64,000 nucleotides of DNA, from positions 3,100,001 through 3,164,000 of the forward strand of contig NZ_CP103288.1 in the NCBI RefSeq assembly GCF_024758005.1. Reading direction: 5' to 3'. Below the pieces are notes generated by a model. The model made no database searches, was not told the origin of the DNA, and saw only the letters and a list, made by a program, of their open reading frames with translations. Of the stretch, positions 27,415-36,853 are shown piece by piece; the stretch's first letter is position 1; the number at the start of each line of letters is the position of its first letter. The position numbers and the translations under genes are program-made. The DNA comes from Pseudarthrobacter sp. NS4 (lineage in GTDB: Bacteria; Actinomycetota; Actinomycetes; Actinomycetales; Micrococcaceae).

Positions 27415-27852
27415 TCAGGAGAGCTTGACGACGGCCTGGGCCTTCATCAGGACTTTCTGCCCTGCGGAAACGACCGCCAGGTCAACGCGGGCGGTGCCGG
27501 CGTCGGCGTCGATCTTCCCGATGGTGCCGGTGACCTCGATGGTGGCGCCCGGATCCTGCGTTCCGGTGGTGTCGGTGACGAGGACCGGTTTGGTGAAGCG
27601 GGTCTGGAAGTCGACGACGGCCGCCGGGTCGCCTGCCCAGTCGGTCACCAGCTGGACGGCCGAGCCCATCGTGAACATGCCGTGGGCGATGACGCCGGGC
27701 AGCTCTACACCGGTGGCGAAGGCCTCGTTCCAGTGGATGGGGTTGAAGTCGCCGGAGGCGCCGGCATACTTGACCAGGTCGGTCCGGGTGACCTCGATGG
27801 CACGGCTGCCGATCTCCTGGCCGGTGGTGAGTTCGTTAATGCTGGGGCTCAT
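27415..27852 (-). CDS. MaoC-type (R)-hydratase, HadB-like subunit
   Basis: 145 residues, single hot-dog fold. The hydratase catalytic motif is intact: GDFNPIHWNEAFATGVELPG with the Asp and His, followed by VIAHGMFTMG. It closely resembles mycobacterial HadB. It starts two bases after its HadA-like partner, consistent with a heterodimeric 3-hydroxyacyl-thioester dehydratase. Micrococcaceae are not thought to make mycolic acids, so the acyl substrate here is open. Confidence 0.9.
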   Translation of the reverse strand: MSPSINELTTGQEIGSRAIEVTRTDLVKYAGASGDFNPIHWNEAFATGVELPGVIAHGMFTMGSAVQLVTDWAGDPAAVVDFQTRFTKPVLVTDTTGTQDPGATIEVTGTIGKIDADAGTARVDLAVVSAGQKVLMKAQAVVKLS

Positions 27853-27854
27853 GG

Positions 27855-28316
27855 TTACTGTCCCTCTCCGCGGACCAGGATGGACGATGTGGTGGTGGTG
27901 ACAGGCTCTCGGGAATCATCGGTGCCAAGGGAGAAGATCTCTGAGCGGGTGGTGATCATCGCTCCGCCGCCCATGGCGCGCACACCGTCAACATGCAGTT
28001 CGGCCACCAGGCGGTCGCCGGCAAAGATGGGCCGGTGGTGGGTGAAGCGCTGGTCGGCGTGGACCACGCGGGAGAAGTCAATGCCGGCTTCCGGATCCTC
28101 AATGAGCTGGGCGTCGGCGCGCTGGGCGATGATAATCGCAAAGGTTGGCGGGGCAACCAGGTCGCTGTGGCCCAGGGCCTTGGCTGCGTCGACGTCGAAG
28201 TGTGCAGGGTGGCTGGCTTTGACGGCGCGGGCGAACTCGCGGATTTTCTCGCGTCCAACGTCGTAAACCTCTGCGGCAGGGTAGCTTCGGCCCTGCAGAT
28301 CCGGATTGATAGTCAT
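27855..28316 (-). CDS. MaoC N-terminal-type protein, HadA-like subunit
   Basis: 153 residues of the FAS1_DH/MaoC_dehydrat_N family. YPAAEVYDVGREKIREFARA at the N-terminus and VVHADQRFTHHRPIFAGDRL in the middle match mycobacterial HadA, which binds the acyl chain while HadB carries the catalytic pair. The two genes are two bases apart. In mycobacteria hadABC sits next to tRNA-Trp-secE-nusG; here that cluster is about 25 kb away. Confidence 0.9.
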   Translation of the reverse strand: MTINPDLQGRSYPAAEVYDVGREKIREFARAVKASHPAHFDVDAAKALGHSDLVAPPTFAIIIAQRADAQLIEDPEAGIDFSRVVHADQRFTHHRPIFAGDRLVAELHVDGVRAMGGGAMITTRSEIFSLGTDDSREPVTTTTSSILVRGEGQ

Positions 28317-28378
28317 GGCCTCAAGCCTATCGCCCGCCTGTCAGGGGGCAGAAAAGGGAGGCCGCGCCGAAGAAGCAG

Positions 28379-28603
28379 CTACCGGCGCAGGTTCTTCCGG
28401 ATGGCCTGGCCGCGGACCACGATGCCCGCGATGTGCAGGACAAGCCCCAGCCCGATCAGCGGCAGGGACGCGGTGGCCAGTCCCTGGTTGCCGCTGGTGT
28501 TACCCACCAGGTTAAGGATGATGCCGACGGCGATCAGGCCCATCGCGCTGAAAACCAGGACTTTGTAACGGGTTGGCGCGGTGGCCCAGAATTCGTTCAG
28601 CAC
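28379..28603 (-). CDS. Small two-helix membrane protein
   Basis: 74 residues: MLNEFWATAPTRYK followed by two helices (VLVFSAMGLIAVGIILNLVG and ASLPLIGLGLVLHIAGIVVR) and a basic tail. A conserved-looking actinobacterial small membrane protein with no function known to me. It lies 62 bp upstream of hadA on the same strand. Confidence 0.75.
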   Translation of the reverse strand: MLNEFWATAPTRYKVLVFSAMGLIAVGIILNLVGNTSGNQGLATASLPLIGLGLVLHIAGIVVRGQAIRKNLRR

Positions 28604-28624
28604 CCTGCCAGTTTACCGGCCAGG

Positions 28625-29566
28625 CTAGAACAGGGATTCCTGCACGGACGGCACGTCCGAGACGAAGTCACCGAGGACGATAGTGCGGGCCGCCAGCCGG
28701 CCCAGGTTCATCACGAAGACAGCGTCCGTTCCATCCAGCCGGGCCAGGGCGTTGGGTCCGCTGAGTGCGGCAATTTCGAACCCGTGCCGCCCGTTGTCCA
28801 GCGAATGCGGGTAGGTGTGGCGGGACCCCGGCCGGTAGAGAGCGGAGGCCTGTGCCGGGCGGACCCACGGCTCGTCCACGACAGTGAAGCCTTCGACGCC
28901 GGTGCGCGCCAGCAGGCCGCGGACTTCGCTGGCATGACCGGAGTTCATGGTGCCCAGTTTGGCATCCTGGAGCGGCTGCAGCAGTGCCTCCGACTTGGCG
29001 GCGGACCGCACCTGCTGGGCCAGTCCGGTTTCTCCCGTCACCAGATCCTCCAGGATCCGCACTACGCGGCCGTCCTGCGCCCTGGCGACGTACCTGGCCA
29101 CCACGGCTCCCTGCTCTGCGAGCCGGTTCCATTTCCGGGGGCCCGAGGCCGTTCCCACCTTGGTGCTGCCGCCGGCAAAGGTGGCCACATACAGCCAGTG
29201 TTCCTGCATCAGGTAGTCCCGCAGGCCCGGCGTGACGCGGCCTCCACGGTGAAAGTCGTGGATCAGCCGCGACTCGTCGAGCATGAAGCAGCGCTCACAC
29301 TGCTTGCCCTTTGCCGCCAAGGCGCGTGCAGCACACAGGACATGGTCGCGGCGCGTGGACGAGTGGACGCGCAGGTGCCCCAGGCAGGACCTGCCGCGGT
29401 CTTCTACCTGGAAACCGATGCGGGCTCCAGGGTGCAGGCTGATGTGGCGGAAGTCCCCGGACGGTGCCTGAAGGCGCAAAACCGGGGCGCCGCCGTCGTG
29501 CCCTTTGACGGAAGCCGGCTGGCCATCCCAAAAGACCCCGTGCACCAGATAGCGGGTATCGGTCAA
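28625..29566 (-). CDS. DUF2797-domain protein
   Basis: 313 residues. The pattern CERCFMLDE (a Cys pair), HWLYVATFAGGSTKVGTAS, KWNRLAEQGAVVARYVAR and VRILEDLVTG fits DUF2797, whose central part looks like a GIY-YIG nuclease fold (YVA...KVG, downstream Arg and Glu). Whether it cuts nucleic acid is not known. It lies 21 bp upstream of the small membrane protein gene on the same strand and 33 bp downstream of the CitE-like gene. Confidence 0.82.
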   Translation of the reverse strand: MTDTRYLVHGVFWDGQPASVKGHDGGAPVLRLQAPSGDFRHISLHPGARIGFQVEDRGRSCLGHLRVHSSTRRDHVLCAARALAAKGKQCERCFMLDESRLIHDFHRGGRVTPGLRDYLMQEHWLYVATFAGGSTKVGTASGPRKWNRLAEQGAVVARYVARAQDGRVVRILEDLVTGETGLAQQVRSAAKSEALLQPLQDAKLGTMNSGHASEVRGLLARTGVEGFTVVDEPWVRPAQASALYRPGSRHTYPHSLDNGRHGFEIAALSGPNALARLDGTDAVFVMNLGRLAARTIVLGDFVSDVPSVQESLF

Positions 29567-29599
29567 CGGGGTCTCCTGAAGGACGTGCGGGCGGGGGCA

Positions 29600-30463
29600 C
29601 TACAGCGCCGGCTGCACCCCAAAGGCTACCGCGAGCTTCATGATCTTTTCGGCGCGGCCCAGCCGGGGCAGGTCGGAGCCGTCACGGATAACGCGGCCAT
29701 TGGCTTCGAAGTCGGCCATGAAGTCGGTGGCCCAGGCAACGTCCGAGGGGGTGGGGCTGATGACTTCGTTGATGACGGGCGTCTGGTCGATGGCCAGGCA
29801 CAGCTTGCCGGTCATGCCCATCATCACGGTAATGCCGGTCTGCTCGCGCAGGATCGGGTGGTTGGTGCCGACGGTGGGGCCGTCAATGGGGCCGGGAAGG
29901 TTGCCCACGCGGCTTGCGACAACGAGCTTGGCGCGCGGGTAGGCCATGGCCTCCGGCGTGGCGGCCATGCCGGTGTCCCGGCGGAAGTCGCCGGAACCGA
30001 AGGCCAGGCGGAAAGCGCCCTGCGCCTTGGCGATCTGGTTGGCTTCCTCGATGCCCAGTGCGGATTCCACGAGCGGAATGACGGGGGTCTTGCCGTCCAT
30101 GCGGTGGAAGCTTTCCGTCACCTGGTCGGCCGATTCAGTCTTGGCAAGCATGATGCCAAGGAGGCCGGGCGTACCGCGGAGGCCGGCGAGGTCGTCTGCC
30201 CAGAACCGGCTGGTGGCATCGTTGATGCGCACCCAGGCCTTGCCACCTGCGGTGAGCCAGTCCACCACGTTGTTCCGCGCCTGGTCCTTCTGGGAAGGGT
30301 CCACGGCATCTTCAATATCCAGGATGATCGAGTCGGCGCGGGACACTGCCGACTGGTCGAAGAGTTCGGTCTTCATGGCATTGACCAGGAGCCAGGAGCG
30401 GGCGATCTCTGCGGGGATATTGCGTTCGGGCCGTACAGTTTCGGCGGCGATGGTAGACGTCAT
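29600..30463 (-). CDS. HpcH/HpaI (CitE-like) aldolase/CoA-ester lyase
   Basis: 287 residues from ATG 30463 (MTSTIAAETVRPERNIPAE); upstream in-frame codons add a tail unlike the family. TIM-barrel CitE-like lyases cleave or form beta-hydroxyacyl-CoA such as malyl-CoA or citramalyl-CoA. SIILDIEDAVDPSQKDQARN supplies the metal-binding Glu/Asp and KAWVRIND the substrate Arg; LAFGSGDFRRDTG carries the second metal ligand. No citD/citF partners are near, so it is a stand-alone enzyme of uncertain substrate. Confidence 0.88.
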   Translation of the reverse strand: MTSTIAAETVRPERNIPAEIARSWLLVNAMKTELFDQSAVSRADSIILDIEDAVDPSQKDQARNNVVDWLTAGGKAWVRINDATSRFWADDLAGLRGTPGLLGIMLAKTESADQVTESFHRMDGKTPVIPLVESALGIEEANQIAKAQGAFRLAFGSGDFRRDTGMAATPEAMAYPRAKLVVASRVGNLPGPIDGPTVGTNHPILREQTGITVMMGMTGKLCLAIDQTPVINEVISPTPSDVAWATDFMADFEANGRVIRDGSDLPRLGRAEKIMKLAVAFGVQPAL

Positions 30464-30566
30464 GTATCTACCGTATCCGCCCCGCCAGCGGCACGGCGAA
30501 GAAAACGGCCGGCATGTGAGGATCAATACGAACTAAACGCGATATGACAGGCCCATGCCCGGATGC

Positions 30567-30618
30567 AGGTAGCAGCAGGTGTCGTTTTGAGGGCTCAAAA
30601 CGACACCTGCTGCTACCT
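30567..30618. repeat. Perfect 25-bp palindromic repeat, copy 1
   Basis: Left arm 30567-30591 (AGGTAGCAGCAGGTGTCGTT then TTGAG) and right arm 30594-30618 are exact complements with a 2-base centre. It lies between the aldo-keto reductase stop and the CitE-like start. A diverged copy is at 53167-53218. It may serve as a terminator, a REP-like element or a transposable palindrome. Confidence 0.95.
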
Positions 30619-30630
30619 AGTTGGGGGAAG

Positions 30631-31575
30631 TCAGGGGATGTTGCTGCCCCGCGCAGTAACCCAGAGGCGGTACCAGTCGGCCCGACTCATGGCCTGCGCC
30701 ACGCGGGCAGCATCAGCACAGGCACGGATCCGTGCGGGGTTGACCGTTCCAATGACCGGGGCGATGCCTGCCGGGTGCTTCATCAGCCACCCGAGCAGCA
30801 CTGCCTCGCCGGTTGTGCCGTGCTCCCCCGCCAGCCGGGCAACCAGCTCGGCGGTGGCCGATTCCGCCGATGTGGGGCTCTCCGGTTCCGCGCCGGTGTA
30901 GAGGCCGCGGGCCAGGGACCCGTACGCCTGCAGGGTGATGGAGTTGCGCGTGCAGTATTCCAGCGTGCCGTGCGGAAAGCTGTAGTCCAGGTGCTCGGCG
31001 TGGTTGACCAGAACCTGGCTCTCCAGCCATGCCCGCTTGAGCAGGCTCATCTCCAGCTGGTTGGCCACAACGGGCGTCTCCAGCCGGTCCTGCAGCACCT
31101 CGATCTGCGCGCCGGACATGTTGGACACACCCAGCTGCCTGACCTTGCCCTCAGCCATCAGCTGCCCGACGGCGGCCGCCACCTCCGCCGGATCCGCCAG
31201 GGGATCCGGGCGGTGCAGCAGCAGGATGTCCACGTAGTCCGTCCGCAGCCGTTTCAGGCTTTCGCTGACCCGTTCCAGGATGGCTTCGCGGCTGAGGTCG
31301 TAGTGCGTCTGCAGGCCGCGTTCGTTCAGCCTGATTCCGCACTTGGTCTGCAGCCGGATGCGGTCCCGCAGCCCCAAGGTGGCATCCAGCACCTCACCGA
31401 AGACGGCCTCCGACTTGCCGCTGCGGTAGATGTCCGCATGGTCAAACAGGGTGATCCCGGCATCCAGGGCAGCCTCGACGGCGGCAGCGGCCTCGTCCAC
31501 ATGCTCGCCTGCATGCGGCTCGTCGGACCAGCTGCCGCCCAGGCCCATGCAGCCGTAGATGAGTTCCTGCATCAT
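30631..31575 (-). CDS. Aldo/keto reductase (YdhF-like)
   Basis: 314 residues, TIM-barrel NADPH-dependent reductase. The catalytic tetrad is visible: Asp and Tyr in LFDHADIYRSGKSE, Lys in RLQTKCGI and His in DILLLHRPDPL. PVIGTVNPARIRA matches the cofactor-binding C-terminal loop. The substrate is unknown. The start is MMQELIYG at 31575 or the second Met three bases later. It is followed by the 25-bp palindrome. Confidence 0.9.
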   Translation of the reverse strand: MMQELIYGCMGLGGSWSDEPHAGEHVDEAAAAVEAALDAGITLFDHADIYRSGKSEAVFGEVLDATLGLRDRIRLQTKCGIRLNERGLQTHYDLSREAILERVSESLKRLRTDYVDILLLHRPDPLADPAEVAAAVGQLMAEGKVRQLGVSNMSGAQIEVLQDRLETPVVANQLEMSLLKRAWLESQVLVNHAEHLDYSFPHGTLEYCTRNSITLQAYGSLARGLYTGAEPESPTSAESATAELVARLAGEHGTTGEAVLLGWLMKHPAGIAPVIGTVNPARIRACADAARVAQAMSRADWYRLWVTARGSNIP

Positions 31576-31614
31576 GTCCCCATCAGGAGGCCAGTCTTCC
31601 GCCGGGTCCGTGCA

Positions 31615-33327
<1,713 letters not shown>

Positions 33328-33423
33328 GGGGTGATCCTTTTCTTCTTGTCGACTATATTTATTTTGAATCTAAATTTACTTCCTCAAATAGTATCCGGTG
33401 CTCCGCGCAGAAAGGTCAACAGC
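33328..33423. promoter_or_regulatory. AT-rich divergent control region between alpha-glucosidase and ROK regulator
   Basis: The 96-bp gap is strikingly AT-rich for this genome. It contains the palindrome TAAATTTA and imperfect inverted arms (ACTATATTT near 33353 and AAATAGT near 33387). AAAGG precedes the ROK start. It is a plausible operator for the ROK protein and holds the promoters of both genes, though I cannot fix their boxes. Confidence 0.5.
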
Positions 33424-34626
33424 ATGCCTCAAGTGCCCCTTGCCACGCCCGGGCTGCTGCGGCGGGTGAGCGCAGGCGCGGTCCTGGAATTCATGCGCCT
33501 TTCGGCCGCGGTGACGGTCACGGAGGTCATGGAGGCCACCGGCCTGACCAGGGCAACCGCTATCGCCGTGTGCGAGGACCTGAAGGACCGGCGGTGGATC
33601 CACGAGCTCGAAAACCAGCGGGCCTTTGGTGACTACCGGAAGGGCCGTCCCGCCCGCAGGTTTGAACTCAACGAACGGGCCGGCATCGTCCTTGGCCTGG
33701 ACGTCGGCTATTCCAAGGTGACGGTGGTGGTTGCGGATTTGCGCGGTGACACAGTAGCGAAATCGAGCCGGCCCTTCGAGGTGGCCGACCTTACTGCGGC
33801 GCAGCGCATCAACTTCATTGACCGGCTGGCGATGGAGGCACTGGGCGAGGCGTCAGCCCGACCGGAAGAGGTACTCGCCGTCTGTGCCGGCGTTGCCGCT
33901 CCCGTGGACCGGCACGGTGACGTGCTCGCAGCGCAGAAGTTCTGGGGCCTGTTCGACATCGACCTGCGCTCATCATTGAAAGAACTGCGCGGCTGGACGG
34001 TACTGCTGGAAAACGATGCCAACCTGGCAGCGCTCGGGGACCGATGGCTGGGCGCGGCTGCCGGGGTGGACGACGTGGTGGTCATCCTCGCAAGTGAGCG
34101 CCTCGGTTCCGGCGTCATCGACGGCGGGCGGCTGCTGCACGGCAGCCGCGGCAGCGCCGGTGAGTTGGCCTTCCTGGACCTGGTCCAGGGCGTGGGCGAC
34201 ACCTACGGCATTGCCCACCTTGCCCGGACGTGGGCGGCGGAAGCCATGGCCGGCACAGCCACGACGTCCCTGAACACCCACGCCCGCCATGGCGCCGAGG
34301 CCGAGCATGTCTTTGCCGCTGCAGCTGCTGGCGATGCCGTGGCCCAGGATATCCTGGAGCGGCTGGCGGACAGGATGGCCCGGGTCATTGGCACCGTGTC
34401 CACCATGTACAACCCGGAGCTTGTGGTCATCGGCGGCGCCGTGGCGAACTCCGCGGGCGTCCTGCTTGGACCGATCGCCGAGCGTCTGCCGGACTTCACG
34501 GCCACTCCCCCACGCATCGCTGTTTCGCCGCTGGGGGACGCGATGGTGACAGTCGGAGCAGTCCGGGCGGCGCTGGACTACGTGGAAAAGAATTCCCTGG
34601 ACCTTGAACTGGCCCCGCTTTCCTAG
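33424..34626 (+). CDS. ROK-family transcriptional regulator lacking the zinc motif
   Basis: 400 residues from ATG 33424. An N-terminal winged helix (15-75; LSAAVTVTEVMEATGLTRAT) is followed by an actin-like ROK fold: VLGLDVGYSKVTVVVADLRG for phosphate, LLENDANLAALGDRW with the catalytic-type Asp, and VVIGGAVANSAG near the end. The usual CxCGxxGC zinc motif after GELAFLDL is absent (VQGVGDTYGIAHLART instead). It likely senses a sugar and represses the divergent alpha-glucosidase (inference from position). Confidence 0.9.
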   Translation: MPQVPLATPGLLRRVSAGAVLEFMRLSAAVTVTEVMEATGLTRATAIAVCEDLKDRRWIHELENQRAFGDYRKGRPARRFELNERAGIVLGLDVGYSKVTVVVADLRGDTVAKSSRPFEVADLTAAQRINFIDRLAMEALGEASARPEEVLAVCAGVAAPVDRHGDVLAAQKFWGLFDIDLRSSLKELRGWTVLLENDANLAALGDRWLGAAAGVDDVVVILASERLGSGVIDGGRLLHGSRGSAGELAFLDLVQGVGDTYGIAHLARTWAAEAMAGTATTSLNTHARHGAEAEHVFAAAAAGDAVAQDILERLADRMARVIGTVSTMYNPELVVIGGAVANSAGVLLGPIAERLPDFTATPPRIAVSPLGDAMVTVGAVRAALDYVEKNSLDLELAPLS

Positions 34627-34633
34627 CACGGAC

Positions 34634-35284
34634 TTACGGCTGCAGGGCAGCCGCGATGGGGAGGGTACCGTCACAGAATTCGATGGTCCTGCCTGCTGTT
34701 TCCGGGAGGTCCAGCACCGCTGCAGCCACTCCCGCGGTGTTGCTCCGCGAGGTTTCCCTGCTGTCCCCGGATGAGGGGTCCACCCTGATCAATCCCGTCC
34801 CTGGCTTCTCCGTCAGGGTGCCGGGGCCAAGGATGGTCCAGGCGAGGTCAGTGCCGCGCAGGTACTCATCAGCGGCAGCTTTCGCCTCTGCGTAGGCAAA
34901 AAAGCTGTTGCTTTGCGGCACGCCGTGGTCCTGGCGTGCTCCCAGGTACGACACCATCACGTAACGGTTAACGCCGGCCTGCACAGCCGCATCCATGGAA
35001 CGGATGGCCGCATCCTTGTCCACGGCATAGGTCCGGTCCGGGTTCCCGCCGCCGGCACCGGCCGACCACACCACTGCGTCGTGGCCCTTCAGCGCCTGGG
35101 CGAGCGCCGCCGTCGTCGAATTTTCCACATCCAGGACCGACGGCGTTGCGCCCGTTTCAGCCACGTCGGCGGCATGGTCCGGGTTGCGGATGAACGAGGT
35201 GACGCTGTGGCCCTCATCCGTGAGGATGGCGGACAGGTGGAGGGCCACTTTGCCGTGGCCGCCGATGATTGCGATTCGGGTCAT
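34634..35284 (-). CDS. NAD(P)H-binding atypical short-chain dehydrogenase
   Basis: 216 residues, YwnB/HSCARG-like. The N-terminal TRIAIIGGHGKVALHLSAIL has the GxxGxxxxxL-type dinucleotide loop (GGHGKVALHL), and the C-terminal part AWTILGPGTLTEKPGTGLI matches NAD(P)H-binding SDR_a5 proteins. It is likely an NADPH-sensing or reductase protein of unknown substrate. Convergent with the ROK gene. Confidence 0.85.
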   Translation of the reverse strand: MTRIAIIGGHGKVALHLSAILTDEGHSVTSFIRNPDHAADVAETGATPSVLDVENSTTAALAQALKGHDAVVWSAGAGGGNPDRTYAVDKDAAIRSMDAAVQAGVNRYVMVSYLGARQDHGVPQSNSFFAYAEAKAAADEYLRGTDLAWTILGPGTLTEKPGTGLIRVDPSSGDSRETSRSNTAGVAAAVLDLPETAGRTIEFCDGTLPIAAALQP

Positions 35285-35300
35285 GGACCCATTCTGCCCC

Positions 35301-35858
35301 TTAGGTCAGGCATCGGTACTGCAGATAGACCACGCCGTTGCCGAACCTTCGCTCGGACAACAGCTCGAGCCGCAGGTTCAGCCCCTCCGGCAGGAACCGC
35401 AGTCCACCTCCCACCGCCACCGGGTTGAGGAAGATCCGGCACTCGTCCACCAGCCCCGCCTGGAGCGCGCTGGCAGCAAGGGTGGCGCCGCCGAGGCCGA
35501 TGCTGCCGCCGGTGCGCTCCTTCAGGTCCCGGATGGCATCCGGTTCGAAAGCCCGCTGGATTGTTGTCCTTGCAGTCAGTGGTTTGTCCAAAGATCCGGA
35601 GAAGACGATTTTGTCTGCTGCCTGCCAGATGCGCGCGTAGTCCTGGATTACGGGCGGGTCGTCGCTTCCGCCCAGGGTCTCCCAGACGGACATGACCTCG
35701 TACATGCGCCGCCCGTAAAGGTGTGTGCCGGCGTCGCGCTCCAGGTAATTGATGAAGGCATGGACTTCCTCATCCGGTGCACTCCAGTCGAAGTTGCCGT
35801 GGCGGTCGGCGACGTAGCCGTCCAGGGATGCGATGCCCGTGTAAATCAGGTCAGCCAT
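35301..35858 (-). CDS. Dihydrofolate-reductase-like (RibD C-terminal family) protein
   Basis: 185 residues. MADLIYTGIASLDGYVADRH and HLYGRRMYEVMSVWETLGG match the RibD_C/YwjB group of NADPH-dependent reductases, which share the DHFR fold but seldom have DHFR activity. The real folA is at 21322. It lies 16 bp upstream of the NAD(P)H-binding gene on the same strand, so the two may be co-transcribed. Confidence 0.85.
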   Translation of the reverse strand: MADLIYTGIASLDGYVADRHGNFDWSAPDEEVHAFINYLERDAGTHLYGRRMYEVMSVWETLGGSDDPPVIQDYARIWQAADKIVFSGSLDKPLTARTTIQRAFEPDAIRDLKERTGGSIGLGGATLAASALQAGLVDECRIFLNPVAVGGGLRFLPEGLNLRLELLSERRFGNGVVYLQYRCLT

Positions 35859-35920
35859 TGGCCCATTCTGCCTGCGCCTGCGGCATTCAGTAAGACCTTC
35901 AGCACTGGTTCCGGACGGGA

Positions 35921-36727
35921 CTAGGCAGTGCCTGAAGCCCGCCGGTCACGCACAAGGAGTTGCTGGGCCATTGTCCAGAGGTTGGTGACCGTCCAATAGA
36001 CGAGCACCCCGATGGGAAACAGTATGCCGCCCACGCCGAACACAACCGGCAGGATGTACAGGATCATCTGTTGCTGCCGCATGAAGGGGCTTTCCGGGAC
36101 GCCGGCGGCCCCGCTCCGCGCCATGATCCGCTTTTGCGCGATGAACTGGGCCGCGATCATCACCAGGATCATCAGGAGGGTCAGGACCCCCACGGCAGTC
36201 TGGTTACCATCGCCCCCGTGCAGCACTGACGCGGACAGCGAGGCGTCGAAGATGCTGGACTGATCGAACTGCAGCACCTGGGCGTGGGTCATCGCGCCGA
36301 TCCCCTGCCCCTGCCGGGCGCTCGTGCTGATGCCGGAGAGGACCTGGAACAGGGCAAGGAAGAACGGCACCTGGATCAGCACTGGCAGGCAGGCCGAGAA
36401 GGGGTTGGTGCCGTGCTTCCTGTACAACGCCATCTGCTCCTGCACCATGGCCTGGCGGGAAAGCGCGTCGGTTTTGTCCCTGTACTTTTCCTGAAGCTCC
36501 TTCAGGTCCGGCTGCAGTAACCGCATCCGGCGCTGCGCGTCGAGCTGTCTCAGGAACACGGGGATCAATGCAGCCCGGATCACCAGCACCAGCCCAATGA
36601 TGGACAGCGTCCATGTCCAGCCGTCCGCTGGCGGCATGCCGATGGCACTCAGGGCGTCGTGAAAGCCGACCATAACGACGGACACGAGCCACCTGAACGG
36701 AGCCATGATTTCGCCAAGAACGTCCAC
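35921..36727 (-). CDS. yidC: YidC/Oxa1-family membrane insertase
   Basis: 268 residues, five helices, no large extracytoplasmic domain, as in Gram-positive YidC. The functional Arg lies in GLVLVIRAALIPVF; the cytoplasmic hairpin DLKELQEKYRDKTDALSRQA and the NPFSACLPVLIQVPFFLALF segment are typical. The start is GTG at 36725-36727. It is not beside rpmH-rnpA or jag, so this is probably an extra, stand-alone insertase paralogue and the main copy is elsewhere. Confidence 0.92.
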   Translation of the reverse strand: MDVLGEIMAPFRWLVSVVMVGFHDALSAIGMPPADGWTWTLSIIGLVLVIRAALIPVFLRQLDAQRRMRLLQPDLKELQEKYRDKTDALSRQAMVQEQMALYRKHGTNPFSACLPVLIQVPFFLALFQVLSGISTSARQGQGIGAMTHAQVLQFDQSSIFDASLSASVLHGGDGNQTAVGVLTLLMILVMIAAQFIAQKRIMARSGAAGVPESPFMRQQQMILYILPVVFGVGGILFPIGVLVYWTVTNLWTMAQQLLVRDRRASGTA

Positions 36728-36790
36728 GTGCTTCCCCCAACATCAGTTGCCGCAAAGCTACGGCGAAACGGGGAAGTTGTCACGCAGGTG

Positions 36791-36825
36791 AAAGCGGGGC
36801 CGGCGAGGGTCGCCGGCCCCGCTTT
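36791..36825 (-). terminator. Intrinsic terminator after the YjiH-family gene
   Basis: A perfect 15-bp stem (36791-36805 with 36811-36825) with a 5-base loop, flanked by AAA/TTT, 29 bp after the stop of the YjiH-like gene on the minus strand. It separates that gene from yidC. Confidence 0.85.
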
Positions 36826-36853
36826 GGACCTCCAGGTGAATCCAGCCCGTGTT

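Noticed and set aside
27415..28316. Evidence for mycolic acid synthesis
   Set aside because: HadA/HadB-like proteins alone are not sufficient; no other mycolate genes are present and the rest of the window fits Micrococcaceae.
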